Shown: positions 1 to 5,666, counted from the stretch's first letter. The stretch: DNA of 6,446 bases from Bifidobacterium breve (GCA_945896935.1 CAMDER010000100.1:1-6446), one strand, 5' to 3'. The notes: a model not told the origin generated them from the letters alone. Numbers and translations: made by a program.

Positions 1-1157
1 TAACCATCCGAGTCGATAAAGCCTTGATCGCGAGTACAAAACCAACCATCACCATCTAGCAAACTGGCACCGGCATATTCGCCCGAGACTTGTTCACCGC
101 GCAAATAGATCAAACCCGACTCACCTGTCGTGACAACCTGTTCATGATCATCGCGAATTTCAATTTCAACCATCGGCAATACTTGGCCAACCGACGATAG
201 TCGTCGTTGAATCATTGGATTATCCGATGTCAATGCATCGCGATGATCGTCTGGTCCTAAAACCGCAATCGTTGAAGCAGTTTCGGTCAGGCCGTACGCG
301 TTGACAAAACCAGTATTCGGAAATGATTGCAAAGCGAGGCGAATGATCCGTTCCGAAACTTTGGCACCACCGTACGACAACGTACGCAATGTTGAATGAT
401 CAACAATCTCTCCGTCAAGTTCATCTACAACTCGAGCCAACATCGTGGGAACAACCATGGCGTGAGTGATTGCTTCACGCTGAACAGTTTCAAGCCACGC
501 TTGGGCCGAGAACGATTGCAAGTACACCAAGCGACGACCCGAAAATAGATTCGACAACATATTGGCGATACCGGCGATGTGATACGGCGGCACCGAAACC
601 AGCACTGCTTCTGATTCATCAGCACTACCAAATTCAACAGACCCCAACAAATAGGCCATCAGATGCCGATGTCGCAACAATGCCGATTTCGGTTCAGACG
701 TCGTGCCACTCGTAAACAGAACAACCGCAACGTCGTCATCATTTTCAGCTGGTTCGACTGGTCCGACTTCTTCGAGATCAATGTTTGATAATCCACGAAG
801 CCAATCATCAAGAATCAGCGGTGACAATTCTTCCAAACGAGCTACCGTCAATGGATCAGTCAGCACCAATGAATTCGGATAACGCTCAATCAAAGAACGC
901 AGCTGACGATCTTCGAGTCGGTAATTAACCGGAACGAATGGAACACCCGCCCACGCTGCAGCAAACAAGGCGACGGGAAGCAGCGCATGATTTTCACCGA
1001 CGTACATAACCGAGGCGTACTTGTTATGAACTTGTGTCGCGCCTAGGCGAACAAGAAAACCAAAATCTGTGCCGGTTAAACGGAAATTTCCATCACCGAG
1101 AAGACAACGATCTTCGAACCCAGATTCGACCATTTCAATCAACGACGAAAGATGCAT
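1..1157 (-). CDS. Acyl-CoA synthetase / AMP-dependent ligase (partial, C-terminus outside window)
   Basis: Class I adenylate-forming enzyme that would activate a carboxylic acid with ATP to an acyl-AMP and probably pass it to CoA, acting in the cytoplasm. Reading the minus strand from ATG at 1157 gives 385 open codons running off the window start. Visible motifs are the phosphate-binding loop 'LFTSGTTSEPKSA' (residues 147-159), 'PPYHIAG' (190-196), 'YGGAK' (262-266), the adenine-binding 'YGLTET' (288-293) and 'GWFCTRDQG' (371-379), whose Asp377 corresponds to the ribose-binding aspartate. Family members usually have about 500 residues, so the hinge and the C-terminal domain with the catalytic lysine are missing here. 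An in-frame TGA at 1173-1175 limits upstream extension, so ATG 1157 is the first normal start, although no clear Shine-Dalgarno sequence precedes it. It lies 20 bp after the small gene upstream and is probably co-transcribed with it. Substrate cannot be told from sequence. The P-loop reads SEPK rather than the usual SGxPK-like form, and TRD replaces TGD. Confidence 0.9.
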   Translation of the reverse strand, partial: MHLSSLIEMVESGFEDRCLLGDGNFRLTGTDFGFLVRLGATQVHNKYASVMYVGENHALLPVALFAAAWAGVPFVPVNYRLEDRQLRSLIERYPNSLVLTDPLTVARLEELSPLILDDWLRGLSNIDLEEVGPVEPAENDDDVAVVLFTSGTTSEPKSALLRHRHLMAYLLGSVEFGSADESEAVLVSVPPYHIAGIANMLSNLFSGRRLVYLQSFSAQAWLETVQREAITHAMVVPTMLARVVDELDGEIVDHSTLRTLSYGGAKVSERIIRLALQSFPNTGFVNAYGLTETASTIAVLGPDDHRDALTSDNPMIQRRLSSVGQVLPMVEIEIRDDHEQVVTTGESGLIYLRGEQVSGEYAGASLLDGDGWFCTRDQGFIDSDG

Positions 1158-1177
1158 GTCAATTCGCCGCAGTCAGA

Positions 1178-1504
1178 TTAAAAACGCGGGCCGTTGGTCT
1201 TCTTCTTTTCAGGCACCTTGAACGGGGCTTCGATCAACATTTCAAAGCGGCCATCATCGGGCTGATTCGGCTCATTGAGACGCTGCAAGTAGGTCTTGAT
1301 TGCTGCACGTGCACCAGCAACATGGTCTCCCTTAATTCCCACCGAACGACTCAAAGCATCCTTGGCCTTGGTGACTCGTTCTTTGCGAGCCGCCTTCTCT
1401 TCTTCAGAACGAGCCTGAGGAACCTTGTTCGTTTTGGCTTGCTGAGCAGCGAGGCGGCGGGCTTCAGCGGCCTGAAGTGGGGTCAGTTTGGATTGATCGG
1501 GCAC
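1178..1504 (-). CDS. Small basic hypothetical protein, 108 aa
   Basis: I do not recognise this protein. The start is GTG at 1504-1502, supported by a good Shine-Dalgarno stretch (AAAGGAAA on the minus strand, 1517-1510) five bases upstream. It has no signal peptide or membrane segment. Residues about 8-50 are rich in Ala, Lys, Arg and Glu ('LTPLQAAEARRLAAQQAK', 'SEEEKAARKERVTKAKDAL') and should form charged helices, possibly a coiled coil. The middle ('GDHVAGARAAIKTYLQRLNEP') looks like another helix, and the C-terminal part has the hydrophobic strand-like 'GRFEMLIEAPFKV' followed by a Lys-rich tail. The composition is strongly basic, so nucleic-acid or ribosome contact is possible but is inference only. 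It is followed 20 bp later by the acyl-CoA synthetase gene in the same direction and is preceded by a plausible promoter, so it is likely the first gene of that operon. Confidence 0.75.
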   Translation of the reverse strand: MPDQSKLTPLQAAEARRLAAQQAKTNKVPQARSEEEKAARKERVTKAKDALSRSVGIKGDHVAGARAAIKTYLQRLNEPNQPDDGRFEMLIEAPFKVPEKKKTNGPRF

Positions 1505-1509
1505 AGCGG

Positions 1510-1517
1510 TTTCCTTT
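1510..1517 (-). promoter_or_regulatory. Ribosome binding site for the 108-aa gene
   Basis: Minus-strand AAAGGAAA ends five bases before the GTG codon at 1504. It is what decides the GTG start for this gene, since no ATG lies nearby in frame. Confidence 0.6.
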
Positions 1518-1535
1518 GAGCGACTTGGACGCGGA

Positions 1536-1560
1536 GCTCCAGTGGTTCTAACACTGGAGC
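1536..1560 (-). repeat. Perfect 9-bp inverted repeat in the leader of the 108-aa gene
   Basis: GCTCCAGTG (1536-1544) and CACTGGAGC (1552-1560) are exact reverse complements separated by a 7-base loop (1545-1551). The structure lies between the proposed promoter and the start codon, about 20 bases ahead of the ribosome binding site. No T-run follows on either strand, so a classical intrinsic terminator is unlikely. It may be an operator for a dimeric repressor, an attenuator, or an mRNA-stabilising stem. The dyad is directly seen; any role is inferred. Confidence 0.6.
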
Positions 1561-1608
1561 GACAAAATGATACCCCTGCTCGGAGCCAGACCGCTTGTGC
1601 GCTCTGTG

Positions 1609-1637
1609 ACTATATGAGGCAATTCCTCCTCAACCAA
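1609..1637 (-). promoter_or_regulatory. Candidate sigma-70-type promoter for the 108-aa gene and acyl-CoA synthetase operon
   Basis: On the minus strand, TTGGTT (1637-1632) and TATAGT (1614-1609) are separated by exactly 17 bases. The -10 box matches TATAAT at five of six positions, and the -35 box matches the conserved TTG. Transcription would begin near 1602, giving a leader of about 98 nt that contains the 1536-1560 hairpin. The spacer itself carries a short dyad (TGAGG 1615-1619 and CCTCA 1628-1632) that could be an operator. Confidence 0.5.
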
Positions 1638-1639
1638 TC

Positions 1640-1685
1640 GCGAGCGATGCGAAATTATCGTGATCGCCGCCGGAGTCGCGCTCGC
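1640..1685. repeat. Inverted repeat between tRNA-Leu and the downstream operon promoter
   Basis: GCGAGCG (1640-1646) and CGCTCGC (1679-1685) are perfect reverse complements around a 32-base centre. The centre has competing internal pairings, such as GCGAT at 1644-1648 with ATCGC at 1663-1667. Lying 37 to 82 bases beyond the tRNA 3' end in the direction of tRNA transcription, it could end the tRNA transcript, but it has no U-tract and the loop is long. Function is uncertain. Confidence 0.3.
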
Positions 1686-1721
1686 ATAAATATCTGATCA
1701 AGCAATTCTCAGGTGGTGGTG

Positions 1722-1809
1722 TGGTGCCCGGGATGGGACTCGAACCCATACTCCCTTGTAAGAGAAGGGGGGTTTAAGCCCCCCGCGTCTGCCATTCCGC
1801 CACCCGGGC
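1722..1809 (-). tRNA. tRNA-Leu (anticodon UAA)
   Basis: The minus strand folds as a complete class II tRNA. The 7-bp acceptor stem is GCCCGGG (1809-1803) with CCCGGGC (1732-1726). A D-arm with GCG/CGC follows, then a 5-bp G/C anticodon stem, the anticodon loop CTTAAAC (1778-1772) with anticodon TAA at 1776-1774, a long variable arm of about 17 bases, and a T-arm with stem ATGGG/CCCAT and loop TTCGAGT. The discriminator base is A (1725), and CCA is encoded at 1724-1722. The long variable arm and anticodon identify it as leucine tRNA reading UUA, and UUG by wobble. It is divergent from the secreted-protein gene starting at 1910, with 100 bp between them. No convincing -35/-10 pair was found upstream. 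Confidence 0.97.
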
Positions 1810-1898
1810 GCCGCTCATCAGGCTAGGGGCATTTTGGCTAAGGTGCGATCAGTCGAAGGGACAAATCTTGCCCTCAGTCGAGATGATCGAATAGCGAA

Positions 1899-1913
1899 AT
1901 GGTGGAGAAATGA
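1899..1913 (+). other. Possible four-codon leader ORF overlapping the start of the secreted-protein gene
   Basis: ATG at 1899 opens a minimal reading frame (MVEK, stop TGA 1911-1913) whose stop overlaps the ATG at 1910 as ATGA, an arrangement typical of translational coupling. The GGTGGAG at 1901-1907 is the only Shine-Dalgarno-like sequence and ends just two bases before the 1910 ATG, which is unusually close. Coupling from the mini-ORF could compensate, but this is speculative. Confidence 0.2.
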
Positions 1914-2005
1914 AACTTCAGTTCACACAACGACTTGTACGTTCAGCGATTGCCGCCACTGTGTTGGCCTCAGTAGCAATGACAACTGCTGCTCATGTGT
2001 CGGCC
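1910..2005 (+). other. Sec signal peptide (residues 1-32)
   Basis: The n-region 'MKLQFTQRLVR' carries three basic residues. The hydrophobic core 'SAIAATVLASVAM' follows, and the c-region ends 'HVSA', giving a V-S-A signal peptidase I site with likely cleavage between Ala32 and Ala33. No lipobox cysteine is present, so it is not a lipoprotein. Confidence 0.88.
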
Positions 2006-5000
2006 GCTGACGGCGATAGCGACCAAACATTCTTTGCCGGCCGTGTATTGCACGAATTCGGTGGGCCGTCAACGTTCTATGACACCGCGGTTCAGAGCGA
2101 CGGCAAGATCGTAGCCACCGGCAAAGTAGAAATCGGCGGCATCGACAACATCTTGGTTGCCAGGTTCAACACCGATGGCTCACTTGACACCACCTTCAAC
2201 TCAACTGGGTGGCGTTCGATCGTCCTCGGGCCTGGCGACTCTGAAGGCTCAACAGTCGTCACACAAAGTGATGGTTCAATCTTTATTCGTGCTCTATCGG
2301 ATTGGAGAGTGTTGCCCACCCCCTATCGCGATGCACTCGTGATCAAGCTCACACCCAGTGGTGCCTTTGATACGACCTATGCCGCCTTGAGCTCTATCCC
2401 GGGTCGTCAATACTTGATTTTTGAAAATTCGGAAATCTCGGGAGGACCTTCGACGATGGCGTTTGATTCGGTCGGGCGACTCGTTGTCATCGGAACTGTC
2501 AGAGACGGTTCTGACGCGACAAGCTCGTACGTAGCGCGACTCCTTCCGAATGGCGAATACGACATCAGTTTTAGTGGTGTTGGTTATCAAAGGTTTTTGA
2601 CGCCTACTGAAGCATCATTTTCGTCTGTGGCCATCACAACTGGTGACAAAATCGTCGTCGGAGGTAGTCGTCGCATAGGTAGTGGCAGCGAAACCGGCGC
2701 CATCGTTGCAAAATTCAAGGCAGATGGAACACCTGACCTTAGTTTTGATGCCGATGGCTGGGTCGATGTTTCATCAGCGGGAGCCATCAGTGCCATCGCT
2801 GTACAAGCCGACGGCAAAATTGTCGTCGCAGGAATCACAGGTATTGGGGGTGCACAAACTTCATTTGTATCGCGCCTCAATTCCAGCGGATCAATTGACA
2901 CAACATTTGGCGCGAGTGGCAGCTTCGTTTATCCAGCCAGCGATGCAGCACTGTTTTACGACCTTCTTATTGAGGCATCTGGGAAAATTGTTATATTTGG
3001 TTTAGCGGGATCCAATTTCTACAAATTCGATTTACTCGCGGTTCGCCTAACAGGTAACGGAACTCTCGATTCATCATTCGGTAACAACGGGACAAGCCAA
3101 ACGCCCGTTGGTTTTTCTGTACTCGGATCTGCAGGAACAGTCCAAAGCGATGGTCGGTACATCCTCGTGGGCCAAACACCCGCCGCAATTGAAGCTCAAC
3201 GTGCTGTCATCGTCCGCCTTGATTCTCTAGGAAAACCCGATGCCACGTTTTTGTCAGGAGGGTTCACTCAGCAAAATGGCTATCTGAATGATGTGTACGG
3301 ATCAAGAATTCTTGAACTAGCTGATGGCTCGTTCATTACGCTTGGCGTCTCGCTGGTTGCCGCACCGTACATGTATCTCGTCAAATACCGTTCCGACGGC
3401 ACGATTGACCGCAGTTTCGGAAGCGATTTCGGTGTCGGTATCGGAACAATTGGGCTTGCCGCCGGTCCGACAGGTGCAACAAGTGACATTCTCAATCTTG
3501 ATTCTCAATCAAATGGTCGTATTCTCGTGTTGGCCCAACAACCAATCGGTCCCGGCAATCCGGTTGTCTTTGGTTTTACAAATGCTGGAATTCTTGATCC
3601 AACATTTGGTGTATCTGGTGTGGCAACAATCCCAGAGAGCAGTTTGATTCCAACCAGAATGGTGGTGTTACCTGATAACAAAATATTGGTCACAGCGTTC
3701 ACAACGGCTACATTCGCATCCAGCATCTATCGCCTGAATGCAAATGGCACGATCGATACCTCATTTGGTACAGGCGGATCAACACTGATCGCATCACCAG
3801 ACACGAGCCCAGCGCAGGTTAACGGAATGAATGTTTCTACTGACGGAAAGATCATCGTGGTGGGTGCATATGCTGCCATCGCTAACCCCCGAACTCTCAT
3901 TTCAAGATATTCAGCAAACGGAACGCTTGACACAACTTTTGGAACCAACGGATTTGCCTTTGCCGGAACCGGCACAAGTGGCAGTTATGCAGTCACAGTC
4001 AACGTTTTACCCGACAGTCGACTGCTCATTTCCGGAACGTCTGATTTTGGTACATCTCACGAAATTTTCTTAACCCGGCTCTCATCTTCTGGTGCTACCG
4101 ATACCACATTCGGGACAAACGGTTATATCCGCTACGCGGGAGTTGGAAGCAGCGTGTATGCAGTCGTGGCGGTGCAACCGGATCAACGAATTCTGATCGG
4201 GTATGCAACAGACCGAGTGATCATTAATCGACTCAACGAGAACGGTTCAATTGACTCAACTTTCGGCACGAACGGTTCAATAACGCGAACGGCCGCTAGC
4301 GGAGAAAGAAATATCATTGATCTTGTCCGCCTGCGCAACGGAAAAATCATGGCAAGCTGGGTCAATTTCCCTCTTGTCGGAGATACGACAATTGATATTG
4401 CCCGGATTCAAGCAACAACCCGCCCAATCGTTCCGCTGACGCCAGCGCGTTTGTTTGATACCCGTGATGGTTCAGGCGGAGTCAATGCCAGCAAAGTCGG
4501 CAACGGTCTCGGCGGTGGAACACCCATCGAATTCACCGTCACCGGACAAGGCGGAGTCCCCGCATCAGGAGTCGGAGCCGTGTCACTCAACGTCACCGCC
4601 GTCAACACCGAAGCACCCAACGAAGGTGGCTACGTCACCGTGTACCCATGCGGCACCCGACCAAACGCCAGCAACCTCAACTTCACCAGCGGACAAATCA
4701 TCCCCAACGCTGTCATCGCACCTGTCAGTGCTACCGGCAAAGTGTGCTTCTTCGTGTACGGCAAAGCCCACCTCCTCGCCGACGTCAACGGCTGGCTGCC
4801 GATTGGAGCAGCATTCACAGCCGTGTCCCCGGCGCGTTTGTTTGATACCCGTGATGGTTCAGGCGGAGTCAATGCCAGCAAAGTCGGTGACGGCCTCGGA
4901 GGCGGAACACCCATCGAATTCACCGTTACTGGACAAGGCGGAGTCCCCGCAGCAGGAGTCGGAGCAGTGTCACTCAACGTCACCGCCGTCAACACCGAAG

Positions 5001-5194
5001 CACCCAACGAAGGTGGCTACGTCACCGTGTACCCATGCGGCACCCGACCCAACGCCAGCAACCTCAACTTCACGAGCGGACAAATCATCCCCAACGCCGT
5101 CATCGCACCCGTGAGTGCCAACGGCAAAGTGTGCTTCTACGTATACGGCAAAGCCCACCTCCTCGCCGACGTCAACGGCTGGTACCCCGGCTAG
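1910..5194 (+). CDS. Secreted delta-60 (DUF5122) beta-propeller repeat protein with two C-terminal surface-type domains
   Basis: This 1094-residue exported protein has no recognisable enzyme motif. Residues 1-32 are a Sec signal peptide. Residues about 36-842 hold roughly fourteen repeats of 55-60 residues with the pattern 'DGKIVVxG...ARLxxDGTxDTTFGxxG', the delta-60/DUF5122 family predicted to form beta-propeller blades. Residues 845-1094 are two copies, spaced by 129 residues, of a domain beginning 'PARLFDTRDGSGG' and ending 'LLADVNGW'. There is no C-terminal membrane anchor or LPXTG motif. All four cysteines of the mature protein lie in the two C-terminal domains (914, 946, 1043, 1075). 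An in-frame TAG at 1892-1894 rules out an upstream start, and ATG 1910 gives a textbook signal peptide. Delta-60 proteins are generally of unknown function; surface display, adhesion or ligand binding is inference. The gene stands alone, between a divergent tRNA and a convergent small gene, and a strong stem-loop follows 16 bases after its stop. Confidence 0.92.
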   Translation: MKLQFTQRLVRSAIAATVLASVAMTTAAHVSAADGDSDQTFFAGRVLHEFGGPSTFYDTAVQSDGKIVATGKVEIGGIDNILVARFNTDGSLDTTFNSTGWRSIVLGPGDSEGSTVVTQSDGSIFIRALSDWRVLPTPYRDALVIKLTPSGAFDTTYAALSSIPGRQYLIFENSEISGGPSTMAFDSVGRLVVIGTVRDGSDATSSYVARLLPNGEYDISFSGVGYQRFLTPTEASFSSVAITTGDKIVVGGSRRIGSGSETGAIVAKFKADGTPDLSFDADGWVDVSSAGAISAIAVQADGKIVVAGITGIGGAQTSFVSRLNSSGSIDTTFGASGSFVYPASDAALFYDLLIEASGKIVIFGLAGSNFYKFDLLAVRLTGNGTLDSSFGNNGTSQTPVGFSVLGSAGTVQSDGRYILVGQTPAAIEAQRAVIVRLDSLGKPDATFLSGGFTQQNGYLNDVYGSRILELADGSFITLGVSLVAAPYMYLVKYRSDGTIDRSFGSDFGVGIGTIGLAAGPTGATSDILNLDSQSNGRILVLAQQPIGPGNPVVFGFTNAGILDPTFGVSGVATIPESSLIPTRMVVLPDNKILVTAFTTATFASSIYRLNANGTIDTSFGTGGSTLIASPDTSPAQVNGMNVSTDGKIIVVGAYAAIANPRTLISRYSANGTLDTTFGTNGFAFAGTGTSGSYAVTVNVLPDSRLLISGTSDFGTSHEIFLTRLSSSGATDTTFGTNGYIRYAGVGSSVYAVVAVQPDQRILIGYATDRVIINRLNENGSIDSTFGTNGSITRTAASGERNIIDLVRLRNGKIMASWVNFPLVGDTTIDIARIQATTRPIVPLTPARLFDTRDGSGGVNASKVGNGLGGGTPIEFTVTGQGGVPASGVGAVSLNVTAVNTEAPNEGGYVTVYPCGTRPNASNLNFTSGQIIPNAVIAPVSATGKVCFFVYGKAHLLADVNGWLPIGAAFTAVSPARLFDTRDGSGGVNASKVGDGLGGGTPIEFTVTGQGGVPAAGVGAVSLNVTAVNTEAPNEGGYVTVYPCGTRPNASNLNFTSGQIIPNAVIAPVSANGKVCFYVYGKAHLLADVNGWYPG
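2015..4435 (+). repeat. About fourteen delta-60 / DUF5122 repeats (protein level)
   Basis: Repeats begin at 'DGKIVATG' (residue 64) and recur about every 57 residues; examples are 'ADGKIVVAG' (Asp301), 'TDGKIIVVG' (Asp645) and 'RNGKIMAS' (Asn810). Each typically closes with a variant of 'NGTIDTTFGTNG'. Repeats 2, 7, 8 and 9 are the most degenerate. A half-repeat 'SDQTFFAGRV' sits at the mature N-terminus, and the fourteenth repeat lacks its own 'DTTFG' half. The repeats are diverged at DNA level, so they are old rather than recent duplications. Confidence 0.88.
4445..4795 (+). repeat. C-terminal domain, copy 1 of a 351-bp direct repeat
   Basis: This copy encodes residues 846-962 of the secreted protein, from 'ARLFDTRDGSGG' to 'DVNGW'. 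It pairs with copy 2 at 4832-5182, 387 bp downstream. Aligned codon by codon, the two copies differ at 18 of 351 bases, 14 of them synonymous; the residue changes are N/D, S/A, T/N and F/Y. Two cysteines (914 and 946) could form one disulfide. The domain type resembles those at the C-termini of many secreted actinobacterial proteins, where a surface-association or sorting role is plausible but not shown. Confidence 0.9.
4832..5182 (+). repeat. C-terminal domain, copy 2 of a 351-bp direct repeat
   Basis: This copy encodes residues 975-1091, followed by 'YPG' and the stop. It keeps the Cys pair (1043 and 1075) and all landmark motifs of copy 1. A 36-bp linker (4796-4831, residues 'LPIGAAFTAVSP') separates the copies. 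The high DNA identity points to recent duplication or ongoing gene conversion. Confidence 0.9.
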
Positions 5195-5210
5195 GTACGC
5201 ATCTGGTTGG

Positions 5211-5254
5211 CCGACTGTTTCAAGTTGCGGGGTTACGCAACCTGAGACGGTCGG
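5211..5254 (+). terminator. Long stem-loop terminator after the secreted-protein gene
   Basis: Left arm 5211-5229 pairs with right arm 5236-5254 over 19 positions with one mismatch (5223/5242) and two G-U wobbles, closed by the hexaloop GGGTTA. Weaker pairing rich in G-U continues outward to about 5203/5262. The wobbles are valid only in plus-strand RNA and become A-C mismatches in minus-strand RNA, so the structure favours the upstream plus-strand gene, whose stop is 16 bases before it. No T-run follows, so it would be a U-less terminator or a 3'-end stabiliser. Confidence 0.6.
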
Positions 5255-5562
5255 TCGGTCGGCAACGCGTCACAAGTAAATCCGAGGGCCAACCACATTT
5301 CGCCTCGCAAGCGATCGGCCAATGGTGGCGTGAGCTGGTTGGCCACGACCAGCCCTTCAATCATGTCAGCCAACACCGCGACCCATGGTCGACCTTTCAC
5401 CCGAACCGCCACCGTGACCCCGCCATCAAAACGACGAATTGATCGATCGGCCCCGACGATACGTGGCGGACAACGAAACCCGGGCACGACCAAACCCCGA
5501 GTACGGGCCTCTCGCCCCAAAGTACGGGCGGCGGTGGCAAAGTGAACGGTCGTGGCTTCCAT
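5233..5562 (-). CDS. Hypothetical protein, 109 aa, probably actinobacterial
   Basis: I cannot assign a function. The protein starts 'MEATTVHFATAARTLG' and contains 'GLVVPGFRCPPRIVG', 'GGVTVAVRVKGRPWVAV', 'LADMIEGLVVANQL' and an acidic-poor C-terminus. It looks like a compact soluble alpha/beta protein with a basic N-terminal half and a helical 'ADMIEG' segment. I have a vague recollection of similar small conserved actinobacterial proteins, but no role for them. I chose ATG 5562 because the open frame extending to 5793 would overlap the start of the divergent nuclease gene and has no family-like sequence. No Shine-Dalgarno is visible. Minus-strand TAGAGT (5578-5573), ten bases upstream, would give a nearly leaderless transcript. 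Its stop codon lies in the loop of the 5211-5254 hairpin, and its last seven codons form the right arm. Confidence 0.75.
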   Translation of the reverse strand: MEATTVHFATAARTLGREARTRGLVVPGFRCPPRIVGADRSIRRFDGGVTVAVRVKGRPWVAVLADMIEGLVVANQLTPPLADRLRGEMWLALGFTCDALPTDRPSQVA

Positions 5563-5572
5563 GAGAAAGATC

Positions 5573-5578
5573 ACTCTA
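5573..5578 (-). promoter_or_regulatory. Candidate -10 element for the 109-aa gene (near-leaderless)
   Basis: TAGAGT on the minus strand matches TATAAT at four of six positions, including the key first, second and last bases. It sits ten bases before the ATG, which would place the transcript start about four bases upstream of translation. The absence of a Shine-Dalgarno sequence fits a leaderless mRNA, common in actinobacteria. No good -35 box was found. Confidence 0.3.
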
Positions 5579-5666
5579 AAAAAGGGGTATGGCACAGAAC
5601 ATTCCGGAGAACGCCGAGACTCAATCAACCGTTCATACCTCACCCCCGACCTAAGGTTTCGCCGTG

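Noticed and set aside
1034..1519. A 161-codon plus-strand open frame opposite the 108-aa gene
   Set aside because: It spans the gap between two minus-strand genes and overlaps both. It has no ribosome binding site or recognisable domain, whereas the minus-strand frame has a good GTG start and promoter.
1722..1809. bldA-type regulation through rare TTA codons read by tRNA-Leu(UAA)
   Set aside because: TTA codons occur several times in at least three genes here (acyl-CoA synthetase, secreted protein and nuclease), so TTA is not a rare regulatory codon in this genome.
1810..1865. Promoter for tRNA-Leu on the minus strand (TAGCCT near 1820, TTGTCC near 1862)
   Set aside because: The two elements are not at compatible spacing with each other, and the -10 matches only three positions.
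1868..1896. TTGCCC-17-ATAGCG as a promoter for the secreted-protein gene
   Set aside because: The -10 match is poor, and transcription would start at or after the only Shine-Dalgarno-like sequence. The true promoter is not identified.
4455..5114. A 219-codon plus-strand open frame rich in Ser, Pro, Thr and His, and mirror-image minus-strand frames across the same repeats
   Set aside because: These are off-frame readings of the duplicated C-terminal domains. Their length follows from regular C-ending codons, and the periodic protein simply mirrors the DNA repeat.
5255..5262. Tandem CGGT units (about 5248-5261) as a microsatellite or binding array
   Set aside because: There are only about three units, within the coding end of the 109-aa gene; too short to support a call.
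5203..5344. CTGGTTGGCC at 5203-5212 and 5335-5344, with an inverted copy GGCCAACCA at 5287-5295, as possible attachment or recombination sites
   Set aside because: Two copies lie inside the 109-aa coding region and one at the outer edge of the terminator stem. No integrase or mobile gene is present, and short GC-rich matches are expected by chance.
5590..5606. TGGCAC-like sequence resembling a sigma-54 -24 element
   Set aside because: The matching -12 GC element is absent, and actinobacteria generally lack sigma-54.
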